Positions 36,340 through 46,424 of a DNA stretch of 64,000 bases are shown here, piece by piece. A model generated the notes under the pieces. That model worked only from the letters and a program-made list of their open reading frames with translations. It was not told the origin of the DNA and did no database searches. The translations under genes and the position numbers were made by a program. How positions within the stretch are numbered: position 1 is the stretch's first letter; every line of letters starts with the position of its first letter. This DNA is from CBDCUW01 sp965222745 (lineage in GTDB: Bacteria; Planctomycetota; Planctomycetia; Pirellulales; Pirellulaceae), in assembly GCA_965222745.1 (NCBI GenBank), contig CBDCUW010000005.1, forward strand, positions 1,612,001 to 1,676,000. Reading direction: 5' to 3'.

Positions 36340-36466
36340 CGGGCGTGGATTTGGAAGTCGCTTCGCCAACCGCCCGCTTCCACTTGTGCCACAATAGGGC
36401 CAGAAGAACTTACCGCCCAACCACAACCGCCACTAGCGTCAATCCAGCACCGACGAAAGAAACGAC

Positions 36467-37492
36467 ATGAGCACCACTGTGAATTCCAAGCCAGCTACCG
36501 ATGCCGATATTCTCGCTCACATCGAACAGCTTGGTGCGGCGCGCAAGCGGCTGACTGACGAAATGGGCAAAGTGATCGTCGGCCAGGAGAAGGTGATCGA
36601 CTACTTGTTGATCGGTTTGCTGTGCCGCGGACATGTGCTATTGCACGGCGTGCCGGGGCTGGGCAAAACTTTGATGGCCCGAACGCTTTCGCAAACGCTC
36701 GATTTGGATTTCAAACGAGTTCAATTCACGCCCGACCTGATGCCATCGGACATCACCGGTACCGACGTGCTGGAACCTGATGGCGAAGGCGGCCACCAAA
36801 TGCAGTTTGTGCCGGGCCCGATCTTTACCAACTTTCTGCTTGCCGACGAAATCAACCGCACGCCGCCCAAGACTCAGGCCTCGCTGCTACAGGCGATGCA
36901 GGAAAGCGAAGTATCAGCGGGCACGCAAACTTATCAGCTGTCGCCCCCGTTCTTTGTCGTCGCGACACAGAACCCAATCGAAATGGAGGGGACCTACCCG
37001 CTTCCCGAAGCCCAGGTCGACCGGTTCATGTTCAACGTGCGTGTCCGCTATCCAAGCATCGCCGAGGAAGCAAAGATCATTGCCGGTACCACCGGGACGG
37101 AAGTTCCCGAAGCAACGGCGATCCTGTCGGCTGAAGATCTGCTGGTGCTGCAAGACGTGGTGCGCAGCGTTCCCGTTGCCGACGACGTCACGCTGTACGC
37201 GGCAAGGTTGGTTGCCGCCAGCCGTCCCGGAACACCCGAAGCGATCGAGATGGTCAAGAAATATGTCGGTTACGGTGCCAGTCCACGAGCCGGGCAGGCG
37301 CTGGTCCTTGCCGGCAAGGCGCGGGCCGTCTTGGACGGGCGAATGCACGTCGATTTTGCCGACCTCAAAGCGGTTGCCCACCCGGTCCTTCGCCATCGCC
37401 TGGTGCTGAACTTCCATGCTCGCGCCGACGGAATTGACAGTGACATGGTCGTCGATCAACTGCTGGACGAATTGCCTGAGGATCCCGTCTGA
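36467..37492 (+). CDS. MoxR-family AAA+ ATPase
   Basis: A 341-residue MoxR ATPase. Walker A is HGVPGLGKTLMART (about residues 60-73), Walker B is LLADEINRTPPKTQ (about 124-137), sensor 1 is VVATQNPIEMEGTYPLPEAQ, followed by DRFMFNVRV. MoxR proteins act as chaperones that insert metal or assemble VWA-domain complexes. It heads a five-gene operon with DUF58 and VWA proteins, the usual MoxR-Bat setting. The DUF58 start overlaps the stop by one base (TGATG). Confidence 0.93.
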   Translation: MSTTVNSKPATDADILAHIEQLGAARKRLTDEMGKVIVGQEKVIDYLLIGLLCRGHVLLHGVPGLGKTLMARTLSQTLDLDFKRVQFTPDLMPSDITGTDVLEPDGEGGHQMQFVPGPIFTNFLLADEINRTPPKTQASLLQAMQESEVSAGTQTYQLSPPFFVVATQNPIEMEGTYPLPEAQVDRFMFNVRVRYPSIAEEAKIIAGTTGTEVPEATAILSAEDLLVLQDVVRSVPVADDVTLYAARLVAASRPGTPEAIEMVKKYVGYGASPRAGQALVLAGKARAVLDGRMHVDFADLKAVAHPVLRHRLVLNFHARADGIDSDMVVDQLLDELPEDPV

Positions 37493-38436
37493 TGGCGCTT
37501 TTGAGCCCGCGACCCAAGCCGATCACCAGCGCTGTCGAGGATTCGTCGGGTTGGCTATCGCCCGAAGAGCTTGCCGATTTGACGGGAGTCGAACTGCGCG
37601 CCGCCGGCATCGTCGAAGGGTTCATGCAGGGACTGCATCGCAGCCCGTTCATCGGTTACAGCGTGGAGTTTTCTTCGCATCGCAAGTATGCCGCCGGCGA
37701 CGACCCCCGGCATGTCAATTGGAAACTCTACGCCCGCAATCGCCGGTTGTACGTCAAAGAGTTCGATGCCGAAACGAACTTGAACCTTTACCTGATGGTC
37801 GATTGCAGCAAATCGATGCAGTGTCGCGCAGGTAGCCCGCTTAGTAAGTGGCAGTACGCCACGGCGATTGCCGGCGCGATGGCTCAGATTTCGCTTCGTC
37901 AGCGCGACGCGGTCGGACTGGCGCTGATGGCTTCGGGCGTGATCGAACACTTGGAACCGTCGGCCAAACCGGGCAGGTTCGCCGACATCGTCCGATTACT
38001 CGACCGTTCGCCCAAGCCAACCGAAACCAATCTCGGCAGAGCCCTTTCCCAAGCAGCCGAACTTGCCCGTCATCGCGGCATCGTGGTGGTGCTAAGCGAC
38101 TTGATGGACGACCCCGATTCGGTTTTGGAGGGACTTCGCCAACTGCGTTACCGGCAACATGAAGTGGTCCTGTTCCACATCCTGGATCCTTGGGAGCGAT
38201 GGCTTCCCGAACCGGGGAAGGTGCGATTTCACGATTTGGAATCGTCGGTCGAAGTGACCACGGAAACCGATGCCGTTCGCGAATCCTACGTGAAACGAAT
38301 CGACGATTGGTGTGATGCGCTGCGCAGCGAATGCCTGCGTCAATCGATTGACCTGGTCCAAGTGACGACCGACGAAGCTCCGACTGGGGTGTTGGTCGAC
38401 TACCTCGTACAACGGTCCAACCAGAAACTGGCCTGA
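37492..38436 (+). CDS. DUF58 domain protein
   Basis: A 314-residue cytosolic protein with the DUF58 signature HRSPFIGYSVEFSSHRKYAAGDDPRHVNWK (given here as residues about 44-73), then LYARNRRLYVKEFDAETN and a VWA-like DCSKSMQ metal-site motif (MVDCSKSMQCRAG). Known of the family: DUF58 proteins couple MoxR ATPases to VWA membrane proteins. It is translationally coupled to moxR upstream and to the BatA-like gene downstream (TGATG). Confidence 0.92.
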   Translation: MALLSPRPKPITSAVEDSSGWLSPEELADLTGVELRAAGIVEGFMQGLHRSPFIGYSVEFSSHRKYAAGDDPRHVNWKLYARNRRLYVKEFDAETNLNLYLMVDCSKSMQCRAGSPLSKWQYATAIAGAMAQISLRQRDAVGLALMASGVIEHLEPSAKPGRFADIVRLLDRSPKPTETNLGRALSQAAELARHRGIVVVLSDLMDDPDSVLEGLRQLRYRQHEVVLFHILDPWERWLPEPGKVRFHDLESSVEVTTETDAVRESYVKRIDDWCDALRSECLRQSIDLVQVTTDEAPTGVLVDYLVQRSNQKLA

Positions 38437-40472
38437 TGACGTTCCTTCAACCCTTGTTCCTTGGCGCACTAGCAGCAGCGGCGATCCCGCTTTTGCTGCA
38501 TCTGATTTCGCGCTGGCAGAGCAAGCGAGTTGACTTGGGGACGACACGGTTTCTGCTGGAGATCCTCAACGACCAGGCGCATCGCAAGCGGATTCGCCGC
38601 TGGTTATTGCTGGCAACGCGGATGGCCATGATCGCCATCGTCGTATTGCTGTTTGCACGCCCCTCACTTCCCAAGACTTCTCGTCGTGACGGTGATCGAA
38701 TGCGGCTGGTTCTGATCGATCGATCGGCCAGCATGGCGGTCCGCGGCGCCGGGGGCCGGTTGGTCGATGCCGCGATCTTGAAAGCGCGTGAGTCGATCTT
38801 GGAACTTGGCCCCGACGCACGAATCGAAGTCGCTTTTTTCGATTCCAGCGTGCATCCATTCGGCGATTCAGGTGACTCGCAGCTGGCTGCGCCCAAAGCG
38901 TTATTGGGCGGAACGCGTCTGATCGATGCGATGCGGTGGGCACGAGACCGATGTGCAGCGATGCCCAACAGTCGCGCCGACGTGGTGACGATCACCGACT
39001 TGCAGCGCAGCGGATTGGACGGCGCCGAAGAGGTCGATATTCCCGCCGATATCGACGTGCACTTGATCGACGTCGGCCGCGAAGTTTCCGACAACCTGGC
39101 GGTGATCGACATGCGCGTTCCCGACGGAATCCGCCCACCCGGTCGCCCGCTTATGGTCGGTGCAACGATCTTTAACTTTGGACCGGCCGATCATGTCGAT
39201 ATTCCGGTGATCGTGACTGCCCGCGACGGCGCGGCCAAGCACTACATTCGCAAAACGATCACTGTTCCGTCCCAACAGGCGGTCGATGTCGACGCCGAAC
39301 TTGCCTCGCTTGCACCGGGACGCTGGGAAATCACTTTGGACGTCGACAGCGAAGACGACTTGCTGGATGACAATCGCCGCCGCACCGCCGCCGTGGTTGC
39401 CGATCCGGCTCGCGTGCTGGTCTTGGACGGCGGCAAACGGTCGCGCGACGAAACCTATTTTCTGCGAACCGCACTGGCAGCGGGAAAGGTCGATTTGGAG
39501 AACCTGGCTACCGCGCTGGACCCTCCCGATGGCGACGAACCACCGAAGGATGTCGACGGACGTTTTCGGCCCGACGTGATCTACCTGGATGAAGCGCGGG
39601 GGCTGCCCGATTTGTCCGATTATCCCCTGGTGGTGGTGGCCGATCCGGGACAGATGTTAGCTGCCGAAACGGAAACGCTTCACTCTTACGTCCGTGACGG
39701 CGGCCGGATGATGGTCTTTGCCGGCAAACGGCTCGCCGAGTCGGCGGCGCGCGACTGGGAAGAATCAGGCTTGGCTCCCGGCGTGATTTCCAAGCCGCGT
39801 CGCGCCGGCTCGGTTCCCTATCGCATGACAACCTGGAATCGCGAACATCCCATGCTGCAACCCTTTGCCGATCCGCAACATGGTGACCTTTCCCGATTGG
39901 CGTTCCATGCCGCCGTTCCAATGGAACCATCGCAACAAACGTTGGTGTTGGCAAGTTTCGAACCAAAATTTCCGGCGATCACCGAACATGAAGTGGGTCG
40001 TGGACGAGTCCTCTGGTGCAGCGTGCCGGTCACTCGCGACTACGGAAATTGGACCGCCAGCCCGTTGTACCTTCCCATCATGCAACAGATGGCCGCCGAT
40101 CTGTTGGGCCAAACCGGAGAAGGCCCGGTGCGTTTTCGGGTTTGTGGCAGCGAGGATTTGCAATTGGAAAAATCGTCAGTGTTGGCAAGAACAAAAACCG
40201 ATCCCCGAAAACCGGGGTTCTATTCTGATGCTCAGGAAGCATTGACGGTGGTCAATCTGCCTGCTGAAGAATCAGACATCAGCCGAATGGAACCCGCGGA
40301 GTTTTACGAAAGCTTTGGGATCGCGCCTCCGGGCGACGCCGATCGGGCGGTCGTTGCGGAAGAAAAACAACAGGACTCAGTCGCCTACGACGAACTTTGG
40401 CCGTGGTTGGCGCTGATGTTCCTGGGATTGTTGGTAGCCGAATATTGGTTGGCAGCCCGGACGCCGGGGTAA
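38436..40472 (+). CDS. BatA-like VWA membrane protein
   Basis: A 678-residue protein. The N-terminal BatA motif FLQPLFLGALAAAAIPLLLH is a membrane segment followed by RWQSKRVDLGTTRFL, then a second segment ATRMAMIAIVVLLFARP. A VWA domain follows with the MIDAS-like LVLIDRSASMAV (D-x-S-x-S). The C-terminal half may include a glutamine-amidotransferase-like fold (YPLVVVADPGQMLAAET, RMMVFAGKRLAESA). One membrane helix ends the protein (LWPWLALMFLGLLVAEYWL). It belongs to the MoxR-DUF58 operon and is coupled to DUF58. Probably an aerotolerance-type envelope complex; substrate unknown. Confidence 0.85.
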   Translation: MTFLQPLFLGALAAAAIPLLLHLISRWQSKRVDLGTTRFLLEILNDQAHRKRIRRWLLLATRMAMIAIVVLLFARPSLPKTSRRDGDRMRLVLIDRSASMAVRGAGGRLVDAAILKARESILELGPDARIEVAFFDSSVHPFGDSGDSQLAAPKALLGGTRLIDAMRWARDRCAAMPNSRADVVTITDLQRSGLDGAEEVDIPADIDVHLIDVGREVSDNLAVIDMRVPDGIRPPGRPLMVGATIFNFGPADHVDIPVIVTARDGAAKHYIRKTITVPSQQAVDVDAELASLAPGRWEITLDVDSEDDLLDDNRRRTAAVVADPARVLVLDGGKRSRDETYFLRTALAAGKVDLENLATALDPPDGDEPPKDVDGRFRPDVIYLDEARGLPDLSDYPLVVVADPGQMLAAETETLHSYVRDGGRMMVFAGKRLAESAARDWEESGLAPGVISKPRRAGSVPYRMTTWNREHPMLQPFADPQHGDLSRLAFHAAVPMEPSQQTLVLASFEPKFPAITEHEVGRGRVLWCSVPVTRDYGNWTASPLYLPIMQQMAADLLGQTGEGPVRFRVCGSEDLQLEKSSVLARTKTDPRKPGFYSDAQEALTVVNLPAEESDISRMEPAEFYESFGIAPPGDADRAVVAEEKQQDSVAYDELWPWLALMFLGLLVAEYWLAARTPG

Positions 40473-40535
40473 AAATCGTTTCCTAACTTTGCTTCCAAAA
40501 AGCAGGACTTCACCGAGACAGTCAGAGGACGAGTC

Positions 40536-43500
40536 ATGAACGCATTGATCACGCCCCACGATGTCGTATTACGATTTGCGCAGGTGCGACGAGCCATTCT
40601 GGCTCATCGCATGCTAACCGCTCTGCTCTGTGGACTCGGAGTCTTCGTTGGACTGGTGCTGCTGTTTGCCACCATCGATTTCTTCTTGGAACTCAGCCAC
40701 GCCGCCTCCGTCTTGGGACTGTGCGTGTCGGTCGGTGCCGGCGCGGTCACCGCGGGTGTGCTGGCCAGTCGCGCCCTGCGGCTTGGTTCGACCCAGCGGT
40801 CTGCCGCGGAAATGGAACGCCGATTTGAATCGATTGGCCAGCGGCTGCGAACCACCATCGACCTGGCCGGTCGCAGCGGCGTGGACAAGCTTCCGCTGAC
40901 CATGGCACTTGCCACCGAGACCAACGAACAATGCGATTCGGTCAACCTGGAAAGTATCGTGCCGCGAAAAAACACCGCAATCTGCGCCTTGGGCGCAGCG
41001 GCACTGCTGTTGGTCGCCTGGTTACCCAACCTGTTCTCTTCCAGCTGGTCGACCGCGATCGCGAGGGCGCTGGGAATCGATCGCCCTTACACCATTTTGC
41101 TGGTCAAGCCGGGCGACCTGTTGGTCGATGAAGGAACGCCCATCGAGGCGGTGTTGCAATTGAAAGGACGCGTCGATCGTGACGTCACCCTGCTGTCGCG
41201 AGTCGCCGACGACGACCAAGAGTGGAGCGAAGTGGAGCTCCAGCGTAGTGAAAGCGATTCGCCCGACGAGGCCCAGTTCGTCGCATCGCTTGGGCAGATC
41301 AAGGAGCCGCAGGAGTATCAGTTTGTGACCAGCGCCGGTTCAACACCCATTCATCGAATCGACGTTCGCTATCCCGTCCGCATCGAAGCGATCGAATTGA
41401 CCGTCCACCGTCCCCTCTACACCGGCCTGCAAGATCGCGTCTTTGAAAAGACCGACATTACTGTTTTGGAAGGCTCCGAAGTCGTCGGCCGAATTCGTAC
41501 CCAGCGTCCTTTGGATACGGTCAGCGTCGACTTCAAACCGATCGTCGGAGCCGATCTCGACCAAGGGAGTCAACTGCCCGCAACGATCGTTGCTGAAAAG
41601 AATGAAGACGGAACGCAGTGGGAGTTTCGTTTCACCGCCAACGAAAACGTTCGTTGGACGATGAAAGGTGCCAACCAATCAGGCACCCCCATGGATCCGG
41701 TTGATGGCCAAGTGCGCGTGAAACCTGATCGCCCGCCCCGCATCTTCTGGAACTCGCCTGGCGACAGCTTGTTTGTGCACACCTTGGCCGAGGTTCCGAT
41801 GAGCGTTCGTGTGGAAGACGATTACGGATTGACCGAAGCGGCGATTCGATTCGAGATCTCCGGCAACGAAGGCTATTCGCTAGACCCGTTTGACCTGGCC
41901 GATCTGGAAGAAGGTGCCGCTCCGACGCCTCGCAAAGTGCTGGAAAGCATTTTGCCGCTGGAACACTTCCCGCTCACCGAAAAAGATTACGTTGCCTACT
42001 ACGCATACGCGATCGACAATCGACCCGATGAACCTCAACGCGTTGAAAGCGAACGGCGTTACATCGACATCCGGCAATTGAAACTCGATATCCTGCTTCC
42101 CGATGAAGATAACGACAACGACAACCAGAACCGGGAAGCGCTGGCAACGCTGGATGAATTGATCGGCCGGCAACGATACCTGATCAATCGCACGCGGACG
42201 CTGCAGGTGATGAACGCCGACGAACTGAGCGAAAAACTCGGTTTGCTCGATCGGCACGTGGAACGTCAAGGCGACTTGGCAGGATTGACGCGACTGGTTG
42301 CCGAGCGTTTGCAGGAACGCGGTAACGACAACTTGGACGCGATGTTCCAAGCCGAAGCGTCAATGATCCAGGCAGCCGATTCCTTGACCCTCGCCGATTT
42401 TGAAGCAGCTCTTCCCCAGCAGGAAGATGCGCAGCGATTTTTGGTCGAAGCCCGTACCGAATTCGAACGGCGGCTCGGTAACGGAGGAAACCGGCGAACC
42501 ATGTCGGGCCAACGTACCCGAAACAGCATGCTGCAGATGGTTCGCCAACGCCTCCGCCGCCAGGGTGGCGATGATCAACAACAGAACGAAGTGCGAAACC
42601 TGGTGGCCAGAATTCGCGCCGTCGCTGCACAACAGCTGAACATTGCCAGCGAGCTGGGCGGCGAAATGGGCGGCCAGTCCGACCCCGAATCGGAAACCGC
42701 CTCGGCAACCGGTCCAGCGGATGTGCAGGCCCCTTCCGAAAACGATCCCGAAGAGGGTAACCCGGAAGAAAACCAACCGGCCGCCGAGGAAACTCCCGAC
42801 GAATCGGGCGACGGTGATGAGATGTTGGAAACCGAACCCGATGCAACTCTGGCCGAACGGCAAACCGCGCTGCTAGACGAGATGACCGAAATTCAGGATC
42901 AAATCAGCGGTCGAACGTGGCCCTCTTCGGTCGTCCCCGACCGAACGGAGGCGGCGGTGACTCAAATGGACGAGGTCACGGTGGAAATGAACAGCGAATC
43001 TCCCTCCGTCGAACAAGTCGAAACGCAATCGGATGAACTCGCCGCCAACCTGCTTGAATTGGCGTTGAACATCGAACTGGTCAACCCGCCCGAACCTGCC
43101 AATCGGCTATCGGGAACCAGAGATTTGACCGCTTCCCTGGCTGTACTGGAGCAGGAGTTGGCTGATTCCTCGACGGAGGATTCGGAGGAAGAAGCGGCCG
43201 AGATCGAAGAGCGAGCCGAGGCGGTGGCGCGACGGGCGGAGACGTTGATCGATGTCGCTCGTGCAGCTGCCGATGCCGACGACAATGGATCGGAGCGGTT
43301 TGCCGATGCAGTCGCGCAGTGGCTGTCCGAGCAACCTCTTTTGGATACTGCCGGGATTTCCAAGGAAAAAGCCGAGGAAGTTACCGAAGCCGACTCCAAA
43401 GGATCGCTTGTCGCCGCCACCAAGGAAGAGCGTGAGATGCGATCGAAAGAACTTCAGAAGATGGCTGGATCGCTGGACGAAATGCTTCGACAAATCATCG

Positions 43501-43874
43501 AACCGGAACTGGAAATGCTCCGCCAACTGGAACAGCAGGGAGCGGCGCTAGCGGAGGAAATGGACCAACAAGGTGAGGCCGCGCCAGAGGACGTGATGGA
43601 GTTTGCCGAGGACCTGAAAAAAGGCAAGTTGGACCAATCGGCCGAACTGCTGAAAGAATCACTTGCCAGTCCCCGAGACGGACAAGAGACATCACCGCTG
43701 CTTCGCAGCCAGGGTACTCGCGGTGCGGTGAAGTTTGCCAACGAACAAATTCGTGATCGCATTCGGGAGCTGATTCTTCGCGAGGTGGAAGCAGACCGTG
43801 ACGGCCCTGTGCCACCGGAGTACCGTAGCGCGGTCGATGACTATTTCCGCCGTGTGATCAATCTTGCCCAGTAA
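40536..43874 (+). CDS. Very large DUF4175-like membrane protein
   Basis: An 1112-residue protein. Two membrane segments near the N-terminus (TALLCGLGVFVGLVLLFATI and HAASVLGLCVSVGAGAVTAG) and a third at about residue 150 (AICALGAAALLLVAWLPNL). Then come beta-rich Ig-like parts (about 185-420) with a PVRIEAIELTVHRPLYTGL segment. The C-terminal 550 residues are Glu/Gln-rich helical coiled coil. The style matches planctomycete/proteobacterial DUF4175-type proteins found in MoxR operons. Start ATG at 40536 follows the BatA-like stop by 63 bases. Role unknown; likely part of the same envelope complex. Confidence 0.65.
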   Translation: MNALITPHDVVLRFAQVRRAILAHRMLTALLCGLGVFVGLVLLFATIDFFLELSHAASVLGLCVSVGAGAVTAGVLASRALRLGSTQRSAAEMERRFESIGQRLRTTIDLAGRSGVDKLPLTMALATETNEQCDSVNLESIVPRKNTAICALGAAALLLVAWLPNLFSSSWSTAIARALGIDRPYTILLVKPGDLLVDEGTPIEAVLQLKGRVDRDVTLLSRVADDDQEWSEVELQRSESDSPDEAQFVASLGQIKEPQEYQFVTSAGSTPIHRIDVRYPVRIEAIELTVHRPLYTGLQDRVFEKTDITVLEGSEVVGRIRTQRPLDTVSVDFKPIVGADLDQGSQLPATIVAEKNEDGTQWEFRFTANENVRWTMKGANQSGTPMDPVDGQVRVKPDRPPRIFWNSPGDSLFVHTLAEVPMSVRVEDDYGLTEAAIRFEISGNEGYSLDPFDLADLEEGAAPTPRKVLESILPLEHFPLTEKDYVAYYAYAIDNRPDEPQRVESERRYIDIRQLKLDILLPDEDNDNDNQNREALATLDELIGRQRYLINRTRTLQVMNADELSEKLGLLDRHVERQGDLAGLTRLVAERLQERGNDNLDAMFQAEASMIQAADSLTLADFEAALPQQEDAQRFLVEARTEFERRLGNGGNRRTMSGQRTRNSMLQMVRQRLRRQGGDDQQQNEVRNLVARIRAVAAQQLNIASELGGEMGGQSDPESETASATGPADVQAPSENDPEEGNPEENQPAAEETPDESGDGDEMLETEPDATLAERQTALLDEMTEIQDQISGRTWPSSVVPDRTEAAVTQMDEVTVEMNSESPSVEQVETQSDELAANLLELALNIELVNPPEPANRLSGTRDLTASLAVLEQELADSSTEDSEEEAAEIEERAEAVARRAETLIDVARAAADADDNGSERFADAVAQWLSEQPLLDTAGISKEKAEEVTEADSKGSLVAATKEEREMRSKELQKMAGSLDEMLRQIIEPELEMLRQLEQQGAALAEEMDQQGEAAPEDVMEFAEDLKKGKLDQSAELLKESLASPRDGQETSPLLRSQGTRGAVKFANEQIRDRIRELILREVEADRDGPVPPEYRSAVDDYFRRVINLAQ

Positions 43875-43999
43875 ACGCGAAACGGAAAATAAGTGTCGGC
43901 GTGCTCTCCGAGCTTGCAACGAATTGCCCAGCATCAACGAACTCCGAGAACAAGCTGACAGTATCTTCGGCCCAAGTATCAGCAACGACAACGCAAATC

Positions 44000-46402
44000 A
44001 TGGACATTCAAACCAACTTTGCCTGGAGCTCGCCTCTGTCGGCCATGATCCTGGCCGGCGTGATGGTCGCTGTCGTGGTCGTGATCTTCCTCGTGCACCT
44101 TTACGGCAAGTGCTACGGCGAACGCCGCGGTGGGTTGCTCGCGTTGCGGTTGATCGCGATCGCATTGGTCGCCCTGGTGCTGTTGGGACCCACCCTGGTC
44201 CGAAAGGAGATGGGCAAGGAACGCCGAAGCGAACTGTTCTATCTGTTGGATGGCTCGCGAAGCATGGAAGTGGGTGATGACAAGTCGCGCTGGGAACAGG
44301 CGTTATCGTTTCTGGTGGAAGGGTCCAAGCAGGCAGGCATCGAGTCGAGCCAAAATACTCAGGCCTATCGTTTTGGCCATCGAATCGCACCACTGGATCC
44401 TGAAGACGAGGCCACCACGCTGATTGCAAAATCAACCGACACCCGGCTGGCCGACGGGCTGCGCCAAGCCGCTGCCCGGTTCGGATCGAACCAACCTGCC
44501 GGCATGGTGGTGATGAGTGACGGGCGCGTTCGTTCGGCCGAAGCGGTTGAACAGATGGCCCGGCGCCTGGGCGAAACCGGAATTCCCATTCACGTCTACC
44601 CCGTCGGTGTGGAGGGTACTGGCGGCGATGTCGCCGTGGTTTCAGCAGTCGTTCCCAACCGGGTGAGAAAGTTTTCCGATTGCGAGATTCAAGTGTTCAT
44701 TCGCAGCTTTGGAATGTCCGGAAAACGAACTCAGGTGCGCGTGGTCAATGCCGACGCCCTGGTCACCGATGAATCGGTCGCCACCATCGCCACGGTTCCA
44801 CTGACGTTGGTGGGCGGCGCCCAAGCGGTCAGCTTGCCGATTCACATGGATGATCGCGCCAAGAATATCAAGGTGGTCATCGATCCGATCGACGGCGAAC
44901 TGTCAAGCGGCAACAACACCACCAGCGCCCGAATCGCAATCGACAACACCAAGATCCGCGTGCTGTACCTGGAAGGCGATCCGACCATCCGCACCATCAA
45001 TCGGTTTCAGCAAACGTTCTTTTCAAACACGATGCAGCCAGTGATGGCGCCGGTGAAACAGGCGCTCTCGGAAGACGAGGACATCGAATGCGTTGTGTTG
45101 TCACCCGACGGATCGGGACAGCTGACAGGGGCCACATCGGCTAGTTCACAAATCACGAAGTTTCCTTCCTCACGCTCGACTCTCTTTGCGTTCGACTGTG
45201 TGATTCTGAGCAATTTGTCGCCCGACGCGCTGACACAAACACAAGCACAACAGTTAGCCGATTGGGTCGGCGGCCGCGGCGGTGGATTGGTGGTCGTCGG
45301 TCCCGATTCGCTGAATGCCGCCGCCTGGCAACGCAGCGCCCTGGCAACAACGCTGCCGGTGACGATGCCGGACCGTTTGGATCGGTCGATCGACGAACGC
45401 CTGGTGCTGGACGATCCCGACCATGCCATCTGGCAACTCTCTCGCGATGTGCCCACCAACCAGTTGCTGCTGAGCCAATTGCCCGAGATGCGCGAAATTG
45501 GCGTCGGCCTGCAAACCAAACCACTCGCTCAAACCATCGCCAACATCGGCATCAACAAATCACCGGTGATGATTGCCGGCAGGTACGGACGCGGACGCGT
45601 TGTGGTCTCCTCGGTGGCGCTGGCCGGTTCGGATGCCGCCAAGTTGTTCAATGCCTGGGGCGATTCCCCCGGTCAGGCGGCGGGCAAGCTTTGGCGGAAT
45701 ATCGTCTACTGGGCCACCGAATCCTCCTCAGTCGGACGTCGCCGGCTGATCGCGGCCGCGGACAAACGTTTTTACCGGCCAGGCGATTCCATCAACCTGA
45801 TTGGCCGCGCCTACGACGAAACAGCTCGAACCACCAACGGATATCGCATTTGGTGTCTGCTGGAACCGCTCGACATCAACGACATGTCCTTGTACGGCCC
45901 CGTGCTGTGGCCTGATGGACAAGCCCGCACCAGCGGCGAAACCGGGCCACGAATCGCCTGGGGCGAAGAGTTCATGCTGAAGCGATCGGCCGACTCCAAC
46001 GAGTACGAACTGCCGCTGGTACTGAGCGAAAATGACTCCGGATCGGACGGCGGGTTTCGTGTGGAGCTGACCGCGTTTGAGGGAGAAGAACCCAAAGACG
46101 GCTTCAGCCACGGAACACAGGTCGATAGTACCTCATTGGAAATCCGCGTCCTAAGTGATCCGTTCGAGATGCGCAACCCGCTGCCCAACCACGACCTGTT
46201 GCGACGAGTCGCTTCGGTCTCCGGCGGCACGGTGCTGGAACGTCCTGATCAGTTGGCCGAAATTCTGAGCAATCGCAAGGTCACACGCGAGGCACCGGTG
46301 GAAAGCCGCCAACCGGCTTGGGACCGATGGTGGTGGCTGGCCGGTTTGATCGGCCTGCTATCCATTGATTGGGTCTGGCGACGGCTGCTGGGAATGGCAT
46401 GA
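44000..46402 (+). CDS. VWA-domain membrane protein with GATase1-like fold
   Basis: An 800-residue protein starting MDIQTNFAWSSPLS at 44000; a GTG at 43901 would add 33 unusual residues. Two N-terminal membrane segments (AMILAGVMVAVVVVIFLVHL and LLALRLIAIALVALVLLG) precede a VWA domain with FYLLDGSRSMEVGD (D-x-S-x-S). The middle has a glutamine-amidotransferase-like segment (IRVLYLEGDPTIRTINRFQ, and ADWVGGRGGGLVVVGPDS). A C-terminal membrane helix follows (WWWLAGLIGLLSIDWVW). It is the last gene of the MoxR operon. Confidence 0.78.
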   Translation: MDIQTNFAWSSPLSAMILAGVMVAVVVVIFLVHLYGKCYGERRGGLLALRLIAIALVALVLLGPTLVRKEMGKERRSELFYLLDGSRSMEVGDDKSRWEQALSFLVEGSKQAGIESSQNTQAYRFGHRIAPLDPEDEATTLIAKSTDTRLADGLRQAAARFGSNQPAGMVVMSDGRVRSAEAVEQMARRLGETGIPIHVYPVGVEGTGGDVAVVSAVVPNRVRKFSDCEIQVFIRSFGMSGKRTQVRVVNADALVTDESVATIATVPLTLVGGAQAVSLPIHMDDRAKNIKVVIDPIDGELSSGNNTTSARIAIDNTKIRVLYLEGDPTIRTINRFQQTFFSNTMQPVMAPVKQALSEDEDIECVVLSPDGSGQLTGATSASSQITKFPSSRSTLFAFDCVILSNLSPDALTQTQAQQLADWVGGRGGGLVVVGPDSLNAAAWQRSALATTLPVTMPDRLDRSIDERLVLDDPDHAIWQLSRDVPTNQLLLSQLPEMREIGVGLQTKPLAQTIANIGINKSPVMIAGRYGRGRVVVSSVALAGSDAAKLFNAWGDSPGQAAGKLWRNIVYWATESSSVGRRRLIAAADKRFYRPGDSINLIGRAYDETARTTNGYRIWCLLEPLDINDMSLYGPVLWPDGQARTSGETGPRIAWGEEFMLKRSADSNEYELPLVLSENDSGSDGGFRVELTAFEGEEPKDGFSHGTQVDSTSLEIRVLSDPFEMRNPLPNHDLLRRVASVSGGTVLERPDQLAEILSNRKVTREAPVESRQPAWDRWWWLAGLIGLLSIDWVWRRLLGMA

Positions 46403-46419
46403 GGACGCTTTTGCGTCCT
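46402..46419. terminator. Short hairpin between convergent operons
   Basis: AGGACGC (46402-46408) and GCGTCCT (46413-46419) pair around TTTT, between the VWA gene stop and the stop of the convergent gene at 46425. There is no downstream T-run, so terminator function is a guess from its position. Confidence 0.4.
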
Positions 46420-46424
46420 TGGCT

